Assembly: GCA_016744455.1 (NCBI GenBank)
Contig: JADGEI010000012.1
Coordinates: forward strand, 41,695 to 105,694
Direction: 5' to 3'
DNA: 64,000 nt
DNA from: Alcanivoracaceae bacterium
GTDB lineage: Bacteria; Pseudomonadota; Gammaproteobacteria; Xanthomonadales; Marinicellaceae
The notes below the pieces were generated by a model. The model worked only from the letters and a program-made list of their open reading frames with translations, was not told the origin of the DNA and made no database searches. Position numbers and translations under genes: made by a program. Numbering within the stretch: the first letter of the stretch is position 1; each line of letters starts with the position of its first letter. Below are positions 27,280-35,718 of the stretch, piece after piece.

Positions 27280-27937
27280 GATTAAATTCTTTTAATGTTA
27301 TGGGGATAAATTTAATTTGATCCATTGGTTTGATAAAACAGGGATTGGGATTGTTAACATCAAAAAATTGCATGGGTGTTCTGGCTATAATATGCCAACC
27401 AGCAGGGCTTTTAATTGGATACACCCCAGTTTGACCACCGCCAATTGCGATAGACCCTTTGGCAACTTGGGGGCGTGGTGTCGGTAACCGTGGTGTATGT
27501 AATAGGGGGTTTAAGCCGCTTAAATAGGGGAAACCAGGTAAAAATCCCAAAAAATCTACTTGGTATGTGGGTTTTGAGTGCAGTTCAATGACTTTTTCAA
27601 TTGAAAAACCTTTTAATTTAGCTAAATACGGCAGGTCAATTGCCAGTGAAGTGTCATAACAAACAGGGACTTTCCAAAGAGTTGACTCAATAGATGTGTT
27701 TTCAAGTGAATTATAAATTGTCTGTAGTTTATTGATGAGTCTTGTTTTGTTGGTTTTGGTTTGAGTATAGATAGTGATACTGCAATAGGCTGTTACAGTT
27801 TCACGAATAAACTCAGGAATTAAGGGCTGAATGGATTGGTTGATTTGGTAAACTTCAAGGCTAGTTTTTTGGCAAATTCTTTCAGGCCATGAGAGTAATA
27901 TGGCTTTTTCTCCAAAATGTTGATAGCCAATGGTCAT
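27272..27937 (-). CDS. pxpB: 5-oxoprolinase subunit PxpB (KipI family)
   Basis: The 221-residue protein matches the KipI/AHS1-type subunit. An N-terminal ferredoxin-like half is followed by the cyclophilin-like half, with FLGFLPGFPYLSGLNP, RLPTPRPQVAKGSIAIGGG and YPIKSPAGWHIIARTP. It works with PxpA and PxpC in ATP-dependent hydrolysis of 5-oxoproline in the cytoplasm. Only 3 bp separate it from pxpA, and it overlaps pxpC, so the three subunits are translated together. Confidence 0.94.
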   Translation of the reverse strand: MTIGYQHFGEKAILLSWPERICQKTSLEVYQINQSIQPLIPEFIRETVTAYCSITIYTQTKTNKTRLINKLQTIYNSLENTSIESTLWKVPVCYDTSLAIDLPYLAKLKGFSIEKVIELHSKPTYQVDFLGFLPGFPYLSGLNPLLHTPRLPTPRPQVAKGSIAIGGGQTGVYPIKSPAGWHIIARTPMQFFDVNNPNPCFIKPMDQIKFIPITLKEFNHD

Positions 27938-27940
27938 GTA

Positions 27941-28645
27941 TTAAATGTGTTTATTGATGTATTGTAAAATATTGAAGGCATTTTCACTATCGCCATGTAC
28001 GCAAAAAGTATCGGCTCTAATGTTTATGAGTTGTCCATCTATCGTGGAGACTTTTCCAGTTTTGACTATTGATGAAATCTGTTGCCATGCCAATTTTTTA
28101 TCGGTGATTAGGGCATTGTCCAGATTTCTTGCTACCAATGACAAATCAGGATTGTAACGCCTGTCTGCAAAGGCCTCATAAATAATGGGGAAATAATCAT
28201 CAGCCAATATGGCAATTGCAGAATTATCGGGTAGATAGATTTTGACATCGGCTTGACAACGTGCAAAAACATTTAAGACTACTGCCGCAATTTCAGCATC
28301 TTGAGCTGCGAGATTGTATAAAGCACCATGCAATTTAATGTGATGCATTGGCATTCCAACGGTTTGGCAAATAATTTGAAAGTCAGTGATTTGTTGAAAT
28401 AGTGATTGTGATAATTTTTTTCGAGAAATATCCATAACCTTCCTACCAAAATTCTCTTTATCTGGAAAAGAGGGGTGTGCTCCAACATTGACGTCGTATT
28501 GTTGTGCCAATTTCACCGCAATTGTCATCGTTTCGTCGTTACCAAAATGGCCGCCACATGCAATTGAGCATGAACCAAGAAAAGGCATTAATGCAGCGTC
28601 ATTTCCCATGCCTTCGCCCAAATCACAATTGATATCTATTTTCAT
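27941..28645 (-). CDS. pxpA: 5-oxoprolinase subunit PxpA (LamB/YcsF family)
   Basis: The protein has 234 residues from the start MKIDINCDLGEG, the canonical LamB/YcsF N-terminus. The same frame extends 22 codons upstream into the transporter gene, but the ATG at 28645 forms an ATGA overlap with the transporter stop and is preferred. Family motifs include SCSIACGGHFGNDETM, VGAHPSFPDKENFGR and HIKLHGALYN. It is the presumed catalytic metal-site subunit of 5-oxoprolinase with PxpB and PxpC. Confidence 0.94.
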   Translation of the reverse strand: MKIDINCDLGEGMGNDAALMPFLGSCSIACGGHFGNDETMTIAVKLAQQYDVNVGAHPSFPDKENFGRKVMDISRKKLSQSLFQQITDFQIICQTVGMPMHHIKLHGALYNLAAQDAEIAAVVLNVFARCQADVKIYLPDNSAIAILADDYFPIIYEAFADRRYNPDLSLVARNLDNALITDKKLAWQQISSIVKTGKVSTIDGQLINIRADTFCVHGDSENAFNILQYINKHI

Positions 28646-29862
28646 AATATTCCAAAGACCACAGCTAAACTCTTTAGTCCTAATAGTAAGGTGATAAGCA
28701 CAATAAGCCAAGCTAATCCATTTTGTTTGCTGGAATTAACATGTTTGTTCAATAGCTGTTTTCGGTTCATCACCCATAGTAAAAACAAAGCAATAAGTGG
28801 CAATAACAAGCCATTGGCAAATTGAGCAAACTTGATGACCTCTATTGATTTAAAACCAGTTGAGGAAAATACGACCCCTAGTAGCAAAACAACAATCCAA
28901 ATTAATCTAAATTTAAAAGAGTTGAGGTTAGTTTGCCAATTAAAACATCCTGCTGCAACATATGCAGCAGCCATAGGTGCCGTTATGGCTGAACTAATTC
29001 CAGCTGCAAATAATCCAATGGCAAGTAAATATTTAGAATAGCCACCGAATAACGGCTGCAATCCTTTGGCTAAATCAGCAGCGCTTGTGACAGTTGAATT
29101 TTCGATAGCAGCAGCACTGATAATTATCGTCATTGAGATTATTCCACCTATAATTATTGAAACCAAGGTATCCTTGCGGGCTTTGGGTAAATCATCAACA
29201 CTATGCCACTTTTCTTGGACTAATGAAGCATGTAAAAATAAATTATAAGGTACAACTGTGGTGCCAATTAAGGCAATAATAACCATACTACTTCCCTCAG
29301 GAAAAGAGGGGATAAAGATACCTCTTAAAACCATCAAAACGTTTGGGCTAGTCATGATTGCAGTAATCATGAAAGCAATACTCATCAGTACAACTAAAGT
29401 GACTAATGCTTTTTCAATAACTTTATAGTTTCCCAGAAATAAAACCACAAAAGCAATAATGCCAATAATTAGACTTAAAATGTTAAGTTTTAATTGTCCA
29501 AAAGATACAGTTACTTGTTGAACTATCGCTTCTAACCCCAAAACACCGCCACTGATATTTCCGGCTTCATAAGCGGCATTTCCTACAAGGATGGCAGACA
29601 TGATTAAAATAACTGCAAACCATTTAAGAATTGGATGAGAAATTTGCGATCTTACCGCTTGAGCTAACCCTTGTTTAGCTACCAACCCTAACCGTGCAGA
29701 CATCTCTTGTAACACAAGTGTTGCGACGATAGAAAATACCATCGCCCATAGCAATACAAATTGGAACTTAGCTCCTGCAATGGTGCAAATAGTTACTGTC
29801 CCTGGGCCAATAAATGCGGCTGCAACTAAAACTCCAGGCCCTAATTCTTTAAATAATTTCAT
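28642..29862 (-). CDS. Nramp-like transporter lacking the metal-binding motifs (YcsG-like)
   Basis: The 406-residue protein has about 11 membrane segments and the Nramp fold pattern (opening LGPGVLVAAAF). The metal ligands of true Nramp proteins are replaced. TM1 has GPGT (19-22) where Mn/Fe transporters have DPGN. TM6 has VPYN (204-207) where they have MPHN. It is unlikely to move Mn or Fe by the known mechanism. It sits inside the pxp operon, overlapping pxpA and the DUF2891 gene by 4 nt each. In Bacillus subtilis the Nramp-like ycsG is likewise beside ycsF, kipI and kipA. Uptake of 5-oxoproline or a related organic substrate is a reasonable inference. Confidence 0.85.
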   Translation of the reverse strand: MKLFKELGPGVLVAAAFIGPGTVTICTIAGAKFQFVLLWAMVFSIVATLVLQEMSARLGLVAKQGLAQAVRSQISHPILKWFAVILIMSAILVGNAAYEAGNISGGVLGLEAIVQQVTVSFGQLKLNILSLIIGIIAFVVLFLGNYKVIEKALVTLVVLMSIAFMITAIMTSPNVLMVLRGIFIPSFPEGSSMVIIALIGTTVVPYNLFLHASLVQEKWHSVDDLPKARKDTLVSIIIGGIISMTIIISAAAIENSTVTSAADLAKGLQPLFGGYSKYLLAIGLFAAGISSAITAPMAAAYVAAGCFNWQTNLNSFKFRLIWIVVLLLGVVFSSTGFKSIEVIKFAQFANGLLLPLIALFLLWVMNRKQLLNKHVNSSKQNGLAWLIVLITLLLGLKSLAVVFGIL

Positions 29863-30953
29863 TTGCCATTACTTTGGTTCAATGCATAGATAGCAAAACT
29901 CCCAAGCCAGTGACCGCCTTCATAACTGTCATTGACTAAATTTGGTAAGGAATATTGCATATGTTTATTCGCTATATTAATTAAATGTTTATAACGAGGG
30001 TATTGTTTGGCTAATCCATATAATACCCATGCGCGAGTAAAGTTTAAACCATCAAGGTGGACTAATTTGCCATCTGACCTGTCAGTTACTACGCCAACGG
30101 TAATATTAAAGTTAGGTTTTATCAATTGTGGTAAAAAGTGTTTAAGCCATATGTGAAACTCGTTTGCGGTTAAGACTCTACGCATTATGTCTATTTCCTC
30201 AAAGCAAGGAGAAAGGAAGTCAAATCCGCCGGGTTCCCAGGATAATGGACAGTTATTGTCGGCAATGTAAAAGTGCCGAGCACGAGTATTAATGGTTTCT
30301 TGTAATGAGCTGTTTCCAACTGCTAAGGCATAATCGTAGGCAAAAGCCATACCAAATGCAGTATTTGGGTGTTCGCCAACTCGAATATTATAGTAAAGCT
30401 TAGGTAAAAATTCGACAAATCGATTGGCAAGTAAATCAGCCAAGGGTTGCAGGTTTATTTCTAATTCACGAGCTAATGGGTCGTCCCATGTATGCAATTC
30501 TTCAGCCAATTTTAACAACCATGCCCACCCGTAGGTGCGTTCCCATGATTTGTTATGTTTGCCATGAAAATATTCCACCTCCTTGATGATATTATCTTTA
30601 GTGATGTGTTGTTTTAATATTTTTCTAAGTTGCTTGGCATTTTTTAATTGAGGGAAATTCTTTACTAGGGAAACCATCGACCAGTGCCCGTGTACCGCGG
30701 AATGCCAGTCAAAACAACCATAAAATGCAGGGTGTAATTCTTTGGGTGTTTTTAAATCATCGGCACTACCAATGGTTTGGCCAAGTTTGTATGGGTATTG
30801 GGTTTCAACACAGTTTAGTGGCAGTTGTGATAATCTATTGGCTTGTTCTAGAGTTAAGGTTTGTAAAGGGTACTTCTTTGGTGTTTTGTTTGATGGGCTT
30901 ACACAAGATGAAAGACATATAATCAATAACAAAATAATCAATAAATTTTGCAT
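29859..30953 (-). CDS. DUF2891 family lipoprotein
   Basis: The 364-residue protein has a lipoprotein signal peptide with lipobox LSSC at residues 14-17. The mature part matches DUF2891: HPAFYGCFDWHSAVHGHW, then SWERTYGWAWLLKLAEELHTW, then GEHPNTAFGMAFAYDYA. It is rich in conserved Trp, His and Glu, as expected for an alpha/alpha-barrel hydrolase-like protein, but the family has no proven activity. As the first gene of the pxp operon, overlapping the transporter gene by 4 nt, it may act in the periplasm to supply or process the substrate. It is divergent from the second sigma-kinase operon. Confidence 0.88.
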   Translation of the reverse strand: MQNLLIILLLIICLSSCVSPSNKTPKKYPLQTLTLEQANRLSQLPLNCVETQYPYKLGQTIGSADDLKTPKELHPAFYGCFDWHSAVHGHWSMVSLVKNFPQLKNAKQLRKILKQHITKDNIIKEVEYFHGKHNKSWERTYGWAWLLKLAEELHTWDDPLARELEINLQPLADLLANRFVEFLPKLYYNIRVGEHPNTAFGMAFAYDYALAVGNSSLQETINTRARHFYIADNNCPLSWEPGGFDFLSPCFEEIDIMRRVLTANEFHIWLKHFLPQLIKPNFNITVGVVTDRSDGKLVHLDGLNFTRAWVLYGLAKQYPRYKHLINIANKHMQYSLPNLVNDSYEGGHWLGSFAIYALNQSNGK

Positions 30954-31010
30954 AGTACTATTTTAATTGGTTTAAGAAACTAACATATTACCTTTTTTTG
31001 ATAGAATGAA

Positions 31011-31019
31011 TGTTATAAT
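31011..31019 (+). promoter_or_regulatory. Extended -10 promoter candidate for the second sigma-kinase operon
   Basis: TGTTATAAT is a consensus extended -10 element (TG-n-TATAAT). It lies about 70 bp before the sigma gene start, in the 137-bp gap shared with the divergent DUF2891 operon. No clear -35 box is visible, which extended -10 promoters tolerate. Confidence 0.5.
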
Positions 31020-31090
31020 TTATAGGATTTTTTCTTTTTTTAATTATAAAACATGTTAAGTAATTTAATTATAGTCCATAAAATTTTGTT

Positions 31091-31660
31091 ATGAGTGCTA
31101 AAAACATAGAAGAAATATTAGCAAGTATAAGATCAGGAGATTCAAGCCAACTTGATGAAATTTACTCGATTTTATACAGTGATATAAAGGCTGTAGCAGG
31201 GCATCAAATTAACATGTTAAACCCAGGAGCAACAATTACTCCAACAGTTCTCGCCAATGAATGTTACTTAAAATTGTTGAAGTCTAATAATTTGCCAAGC
31301 ACCGATAGAAGACATTTCATGCAGTTTCTTGCTAAAAGTATGCGTTCATTCTTGTTTGATTCGATACGAGCTAAAAAAAGTTTGAAAAGAAACGGCTATA
31401 TGATGACATCCAGTGTTTCCCAATATGTTGGTTGTGATGATGTGAATATACGTTTTATGGACATCGATAGAATGCTAGACAAAGTTGAAGAAGTTGATCC
31501 TAAGCTATCAGAAATATTACATTATAAATTGGTATTCAGTTTAACCTTTAAAGAAATCGGTGAGTTGATAAATAAATCGGAACGACAGGTACAACGCTTA
31601 TGGAAACAATCAAAAGCAATGCTGCTCGCTTTGATAAAATCAAATAGTGATGACTTGTAA
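31091..31660 (+). CDS. Sigma70_ECF-type sigma factor (second module)
   Basis: The 189-residue protein resembles the first sigma factor but is more divergent. Region 2 has TPTVLANECYLKLLKS and HFMQFLAKSMRSFLFDSIRA. Region 4 has a helix-turn-helix with TFKEIGELINKSERQVQRLWK. The stop and the kinase start overlap (TAATG), so the pair is translationally coupled. The order is sigma then kinase, opposite to the first module. The kinase is the likely regulator. Two beta-helix surface protein genes converge on the end of the kinase gene and could be targets, but nothing in the sequence proves it. Confidence 0.9.
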   Translation: MSAKNIEEILASIRSGDSSQLDEIYSILYSDIKAVAGHQINMLNPGATITPTVLANECYLKLLKSNNLPSTDRRHFMQFLAKSMRSFLFDSIRAKKSLKRNGYMMTSSVSQYVGCDDVNIRFMDIDRMLDKVEEVDPKLSEILHYKLVFSLTFKEIGELINKSERQVQRLWKQSKAMLLALIKSNSDDL

Positions 31661-34479
31661 TGCAATTAGATAAGTGGAAAAAAGCTAATAAAATTTATAG
31701 CACATTAGTTCACTTGAGCAAGGATAAAGCATTAGATAAGCTTGAACAAATAGGAAGCATTGATGATGCAATAAAAGAGATAATCGTGTCATTAATTGAT
31801 TCTGGAGAGCAATCCAGTCAGTATTTTAAACAACATGTTAGTTCAGATTATGCAATAGGCAATAGACAGTTTAATCAATGGCAAGAAGGAAAAATTATTG
31901 GAGATTATCAGCTCATTAAAATGATAGGCAAAGGCGGTATGTCCACTGTCTTTAGTGCAAAAAGAATTAATTCAGATGTTCAAAAACATGTAGCAATAAA
32001 AATATTTGCATCTGATGATCAACTTCTTATATTGAAAAAAAAATTTATAGAAGAACAAAAAATTCTTTCTGGATTGTCTCATCCAAATATCATTACCATG
32101 CATCATGGTGAAACCACAAGTCAAGGTGAACCGTATATAGTAATGGAACTTATCGAAAATGCAGTTGCATTAGACGATTATGTTAAGTTAAAGGGGTTTT
32201 CGAAACGGCAAAAAATTCAACTTATACTGGATGTAGCTAATGCCTTGGTTTATGCACACAGTAATCTTATTATTCATCGTGATATTAAACCGTCAAATAT
32301 CATTTTAACAAATAATGGAAATGTAAAAATTGTAGATTTTGGGATAGCAAAACAAATCTCAAAAGATGAAATTAACGAAACGACTATCGTTGCATTAACG
32401 CCATCATTTGCCTCACAAGAACAAATAAATGCTGAACCTATCACTGTAGCTACTGATATTTTTTCTTTAGCTGCAACCGCTTTAGCACTTTTGATAGGTA
32501 AATTACCTTTGCCAAATGATAGGTTGTTTAAATTATGCGCCGAAGACGAGGAATATATACAAAGAATTTTTAAAAAGAGTGATTTTGATAAAGATTTAAA
32601 AAACATTCTCAATCAAGCTTTAAAATTTGACCCTAAAAAAAGATACAAAAGTATGGATAAGTTTGCCGATGATTTGCAGGCTTGGTTGAATAATGAAACG
32701 GTTTCTGCCACACCGGACTCAATTTTTTATAGAGTTTCACTGTTTGCAAAAAGGCGCAAGGCATTATTTGCTTCACTATTAACCTTGATGTTTTCTGTGA
32801 CGATTGCTTTAATCGCAATCAGTTGGCAGTACAATAAAACTAAAATAGAAGCACAAAAAGCTCAACAAGTTAAACAATTTATGTTGGATGCTTTTAATGT
32901 AACAGATCCTAATGTTAGTGAAGGTGTTGAAATTTCTGCTAAAGACATATTAAAAATTGCAGGTGATAAGATAACTGGAATCAACCTTGATTCAGAAATT
33001 AAATTTGAACTCTATCAAACCATAGGTATAGCATATGGACAATTAGGGTTTTTACAAAAAGGCATCGATTTTCTTTATAAATCATTAGAACTTAAACCGC
33101 ATAATTCACAGTCATTATCTGTAATTAGCCAATACTTGTTTAATGCAAAAAAATTAAAAAATTTAGAAAAGTTATTAGTTCATACCAATGAAGATTCATT
33201 TATCAATAACTTTGATAAAGCTATGATTTATAGAGTAAAAGCCAGTGTTTTTGCTGAAAAAGGCGATTATGAACAAGCTTTTGGCCTTATAGAAAAGTTA
33301 GATAAATTGATTACTAATCAATCAGACGTCATACGAAATAAAAGATTACTTGCTGAAATATATTATCTAAAAGGGGAGTCAAATAAATCAATTGAAATAA
33401 TAAAATCCATACTAAATAAAAGTGATTTGAAAGACACCAATACGTTGATATTAAGTGTTAAAAATGACTTGGTCCATCATTATGATAGAGTTGGAGATTT
33501 TGATTCGGCATTAGCCTTAAATGAAGAAATAATAGCTCAATATAGGATTATTTTAGGTGATCGACACCCGGGTTTGGGTGTGGCATTGAATGAACAGTCT
33601 GTTTTTTATCGCTTTAAGGGGGAACTAGATGATGCTTATTTATTCGCAGAGGAAAGTCATGACATCTTTAAAAACCTCTATGGCGACAACAGTACTGGTT
33701 TATCACAAGCTTACAGTAATCTAGCCGTGTTATCATTCTTAAATAATGACTATTTAAAAGCGGCAGAACAGTTTGAAAAAGCAGTCACGATACTTGAAAA
33801 CATTTACTCATCAGATCATTTGGAGACCTTAAATGCAAAAGCAAATTTAGCTTGGTTTTTAAATGAAACTGGACAAGCAGCCAAGGCAGAAAAGCTGTTA
33901 TATTATATTTACAGACACGAGGTTGAAAAACTAGGAGCAACACACAGATCTCCTTTAATGACCCAACAAACATTAGCATTAACTTTGGCAACCCTGAAAA
34001 AATTTGAGGAGGCTGAAGAGCAGGCTAAAGCCAATATCAAACAGATCGAAAAAAGCGGTAAGGCTCAGCAAAATATTTATATCTATGCAAAAGAAATACT
34101 AGCAAGAATCTATTTAATGGAAAAACGTTATCAAGATTCTTTAGAAGTATTCCTAAGTATTGAAGGGCTACGAAAAGAGAGCAATCGTACTGATCTATAT
34201 GCTGCATTATTATGGAAAGTCGCTAAAATCTATGTTCATCTTAATCAGTTTGATCAAGCAGATATATATTACCAGAAAGCCTTGCCAGTTTATGCAAGTG
34301 CTTTTTCAAATGAAAGTCTCAACAATCTTAGATTTCAGTTGGCTTATGCGCTCTTCTTAAAATCGCAAAATAAAATAAATAAAGCAAATAAAATAGCAGT
34401 CGGCGTCAGGAGCATTTATAAATTGACAAAGATAAATGATTCTCAGCTTTTAGAAATGTTACAAGAGCTTGAAAATTAA
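31660..34479 (+). CDS. Transmembrane Ser/Thr protein kinase with TPR sensor region (second module)
   Basis: The protein has 939 residues. The kinase domain is at about 83-345: IGKGGMSTVF (89-98), VAIK lysine K114, HRDIKPSN with catalytic D208, DFG 226-228, and SQEQ in place of APE. One membrane helix lies at about 369-389. The C-terminal 530 residues are TPR-like helical repeats, including a kinesin-light-chain-like stretch around 640-750 (LGDRHPGLGVALNEQ), and should be periplasmic. Catalytic residues are complete. It is coupled to the upstream sigma gene, and its last 4 bases overlap the convergent beta-helix gene. Confidence 0.92.
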   Translation: MQLDKWKKANKIYSTLVHLSKDKALDKLEQIGSIDDAIKEIIVSLIDSGEQSSQYFKQHVSSDYAIGNRQFNQWQEGKIIGDYQLIKMIGKGGMSTVFSAKRINSDVQKHVAIKIFASDDQLLILKKKFIEEQKILSGLSHPNIITMHHGETTSQGEPYIVMELIENAVALDDYVKLKGFSKRQKIQLILDVANALVYAHSNLIIHRDIKPSNIILTNNGNVKIVDFGIAKQISKDEINETTIVALTPSFASQEQINAEPITVATDIFSLAATALALLIGKLPLPNDRLFKLCAEDEEYIQRIFKKSDFDKDLKNILNQALKFDPKKRYKSMDKFADDLQAWLNNETVSATPDSIFYRVSLFAKRRKALFASLLTLMFSVTIALIAISWQYNKTKIEAQKAQQVKQFMLDAFNVTDPNVSEGVEISAKDILKIAGDKITGINLDSEIKFELYQTIGIAYGQLGFLQKGIDFLYKSLELKPHNSQSLSVISQYLFNAKKLKNLEKLLVHTNEDSFINNFDKAMIYRVKASVFAEKGDYEQAFGLIEKLDKLITNQSDVIRNKRLLAEIYYLKGESNKSIEIIKSILNKSDLKDTNTLILSVKNDLVHHYDRVGDFDSALALNEEIIAQYRIILGDRHPGLGVALNEQSVFYRFKGELDDAYLFAEESHDIFKNLYGDNSTGLSQAYSNLAVLSFLNNDYLKAAEQFEKAVTILENIYSSDHLETLNAKANLAWFLNETGQAAKAEKLLYYIYRHEVEKLGATHRSPLMTQQTLALTLATLKKFEEAEEQAKANIKQIEKSGKAQQNIYIYAKEILARIYLMEKRYQDSLEVFLSIEGLRKESNRTDLYAALLWKVAKIYVHLNQFDQADIYYQKALPVYASAFSNESLNNLRFQLAYALFLKSQNKINKANKIAVGVRSIYKLTKINDSQLLEMLQELEN

Positions 34480-35708
34480 GCTTCAAATCCGTTAATAAAA
34501 ACAATGCCGTCATTGATTTCAAGGGCGCCAATATCGCACAGGGATCCAAAAGGACGGGGTTGACCCCGTTGATCTGTTAACAGAGCAGCTCCTTGAATAT
34601 CCAAACAACCGGCAATCGGCACTTGGTTTAATAATGGACTGAATTCAGAAGGGTGGTGTGTGAAAGTAGACCCGCCATTATTTGATAAAACCCCCAATTG
34701 GGCATCTGTATTTTCCATATCTCCAGCAGTTAAAAAATTGCATGAAGAATCACTGAGAATATTGTACCCTAATGAAACGGGTAAATCTCCTGCTTGGCAG
34801 TTATTATGCATGCTATTTTGAAGTGCTGAATAACCAATCTGAAAAACATGTGTGTCATCAAAGCTAAAGTGTGAAATATCTTGAAAGTTGTTTTCAACAA
34901 AGCTACTAAATTTAATCAAAGCACTAGCATTGGTTGTTCTAATCCCTCCCTCATCATTATGGCTTACTGTTGTGTTTAACATTTCTAAAAACCCCTGTTC
35001 TATTGTTAGAGATTTTCCGCCCATGTGATTAAAACTAATCGTTGACGAGTTGATTGCAATATCACATTTTGAACAAAATATAGCTGGCCCAATCGCATTG
35101 GTGATGCCCAACGGGACTGTTGTATTGTTGGTGATTATCGTATCTTCCAAAATTGCAATTATCTCCAACCCTAAAAAAAGAGCACCACCAGCATTGGCAC
35201 GATTATTTTCAAATTTAACATTAATTAAATTTAACTCATCAGAATTATGTCCAGAAGCTTTAATGGCACCTCCAAGAACGGTGGCAAGGGAGTCCCCACC
35301 ATTTTGTAGTGTTAAACTTTGTAAGGTAATATCAGAATCATTGAATTCAAAAATTCTATCGGTGCCATTACCGTCAATAATGGTCTGCTCCCTAGACACG
35401 CCTTGGATTATTAACTCGCTGCTGGTTACATCTAAATCGCCAACCATTGCGAAATCGTCCACTCCTACCAGATCTAAGACAAAGACACCAGCTGGCATAC
35501 TAATGCTATCACTACTGGGTAAAGCATTGGTTTCCATAATTGCAGCTCTAAGAGTACAATCATTGTTATTAATAGTCGTTTCACACACACCATCTCCAGG
35601 AATTAAATCAACCAAGTCATCTGTGGTATTAACTGTGAAATTTGCAGTTTTACCAGAAATAGCACTAAAAGAAAGTAATAGAATGAATACTAACTTCAAC
35701 GTATTCAT
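34476..35708 (-). CDS. Secreted beta-helix protein (CSLREA/choice-of-anchor Q type) with tail
   Basis: From the start MNTLKLVF the protein has 410 residues with a signal peptide (LVFILLLSFSAISG). An SD (AGGAG) lies 7 nt before this ATG and overlaps the stop region of the upstream gene. The N-terminal block FTVNTTDD then GDGVCETT and DCTLRAAIMETNAL is a CSLREA-like motif. Beta-helix rungs follow, and the helix closes with CDIGALEI. The protein ends in IVFINGFEA, a version of the recurring tail with one extra Ala. It lies 10 bp downstream of another beta-helix gene, so the two form an operon. Confidence 0.86.
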   Translation of the reverse strand: MNTLKLVFILLLSFSAISGKTANFTVNTTDDLVDLIPGDGVCETTINNNDCTLRAAIMETNALPSSDSISMPAGVFVLDLVGVDDFAMVGDLDVTSSELIIQGVSREQTIIDGNGTDRIFEFNDSDITLQSLTLQNGGDSLATVLGGAIKASGHNSDELNLINVKFENNRANAGGALFLGLEIIAILEDTIITNNTTVPLGITNAIGPAIFCSKCDIAINSSTISFNHMGGKSLTIEQGFLEMLNTTVSHNDEGGIRTTNASALIKFSSFVENNFQDISHFSFDDTHVFQIGYSALQNSMHNNCQAGDLPVSLGYNILSDSSCNFLTAGDMENTDAQLGVLSNNGGSTFTHHPSEFSPLLNQVPIAGCLDIQGAALLTDQRGQPRPFGSLCDIGALEINDGIVFINGFEA

Positions 35709-35718
35709 CTTCACACTC

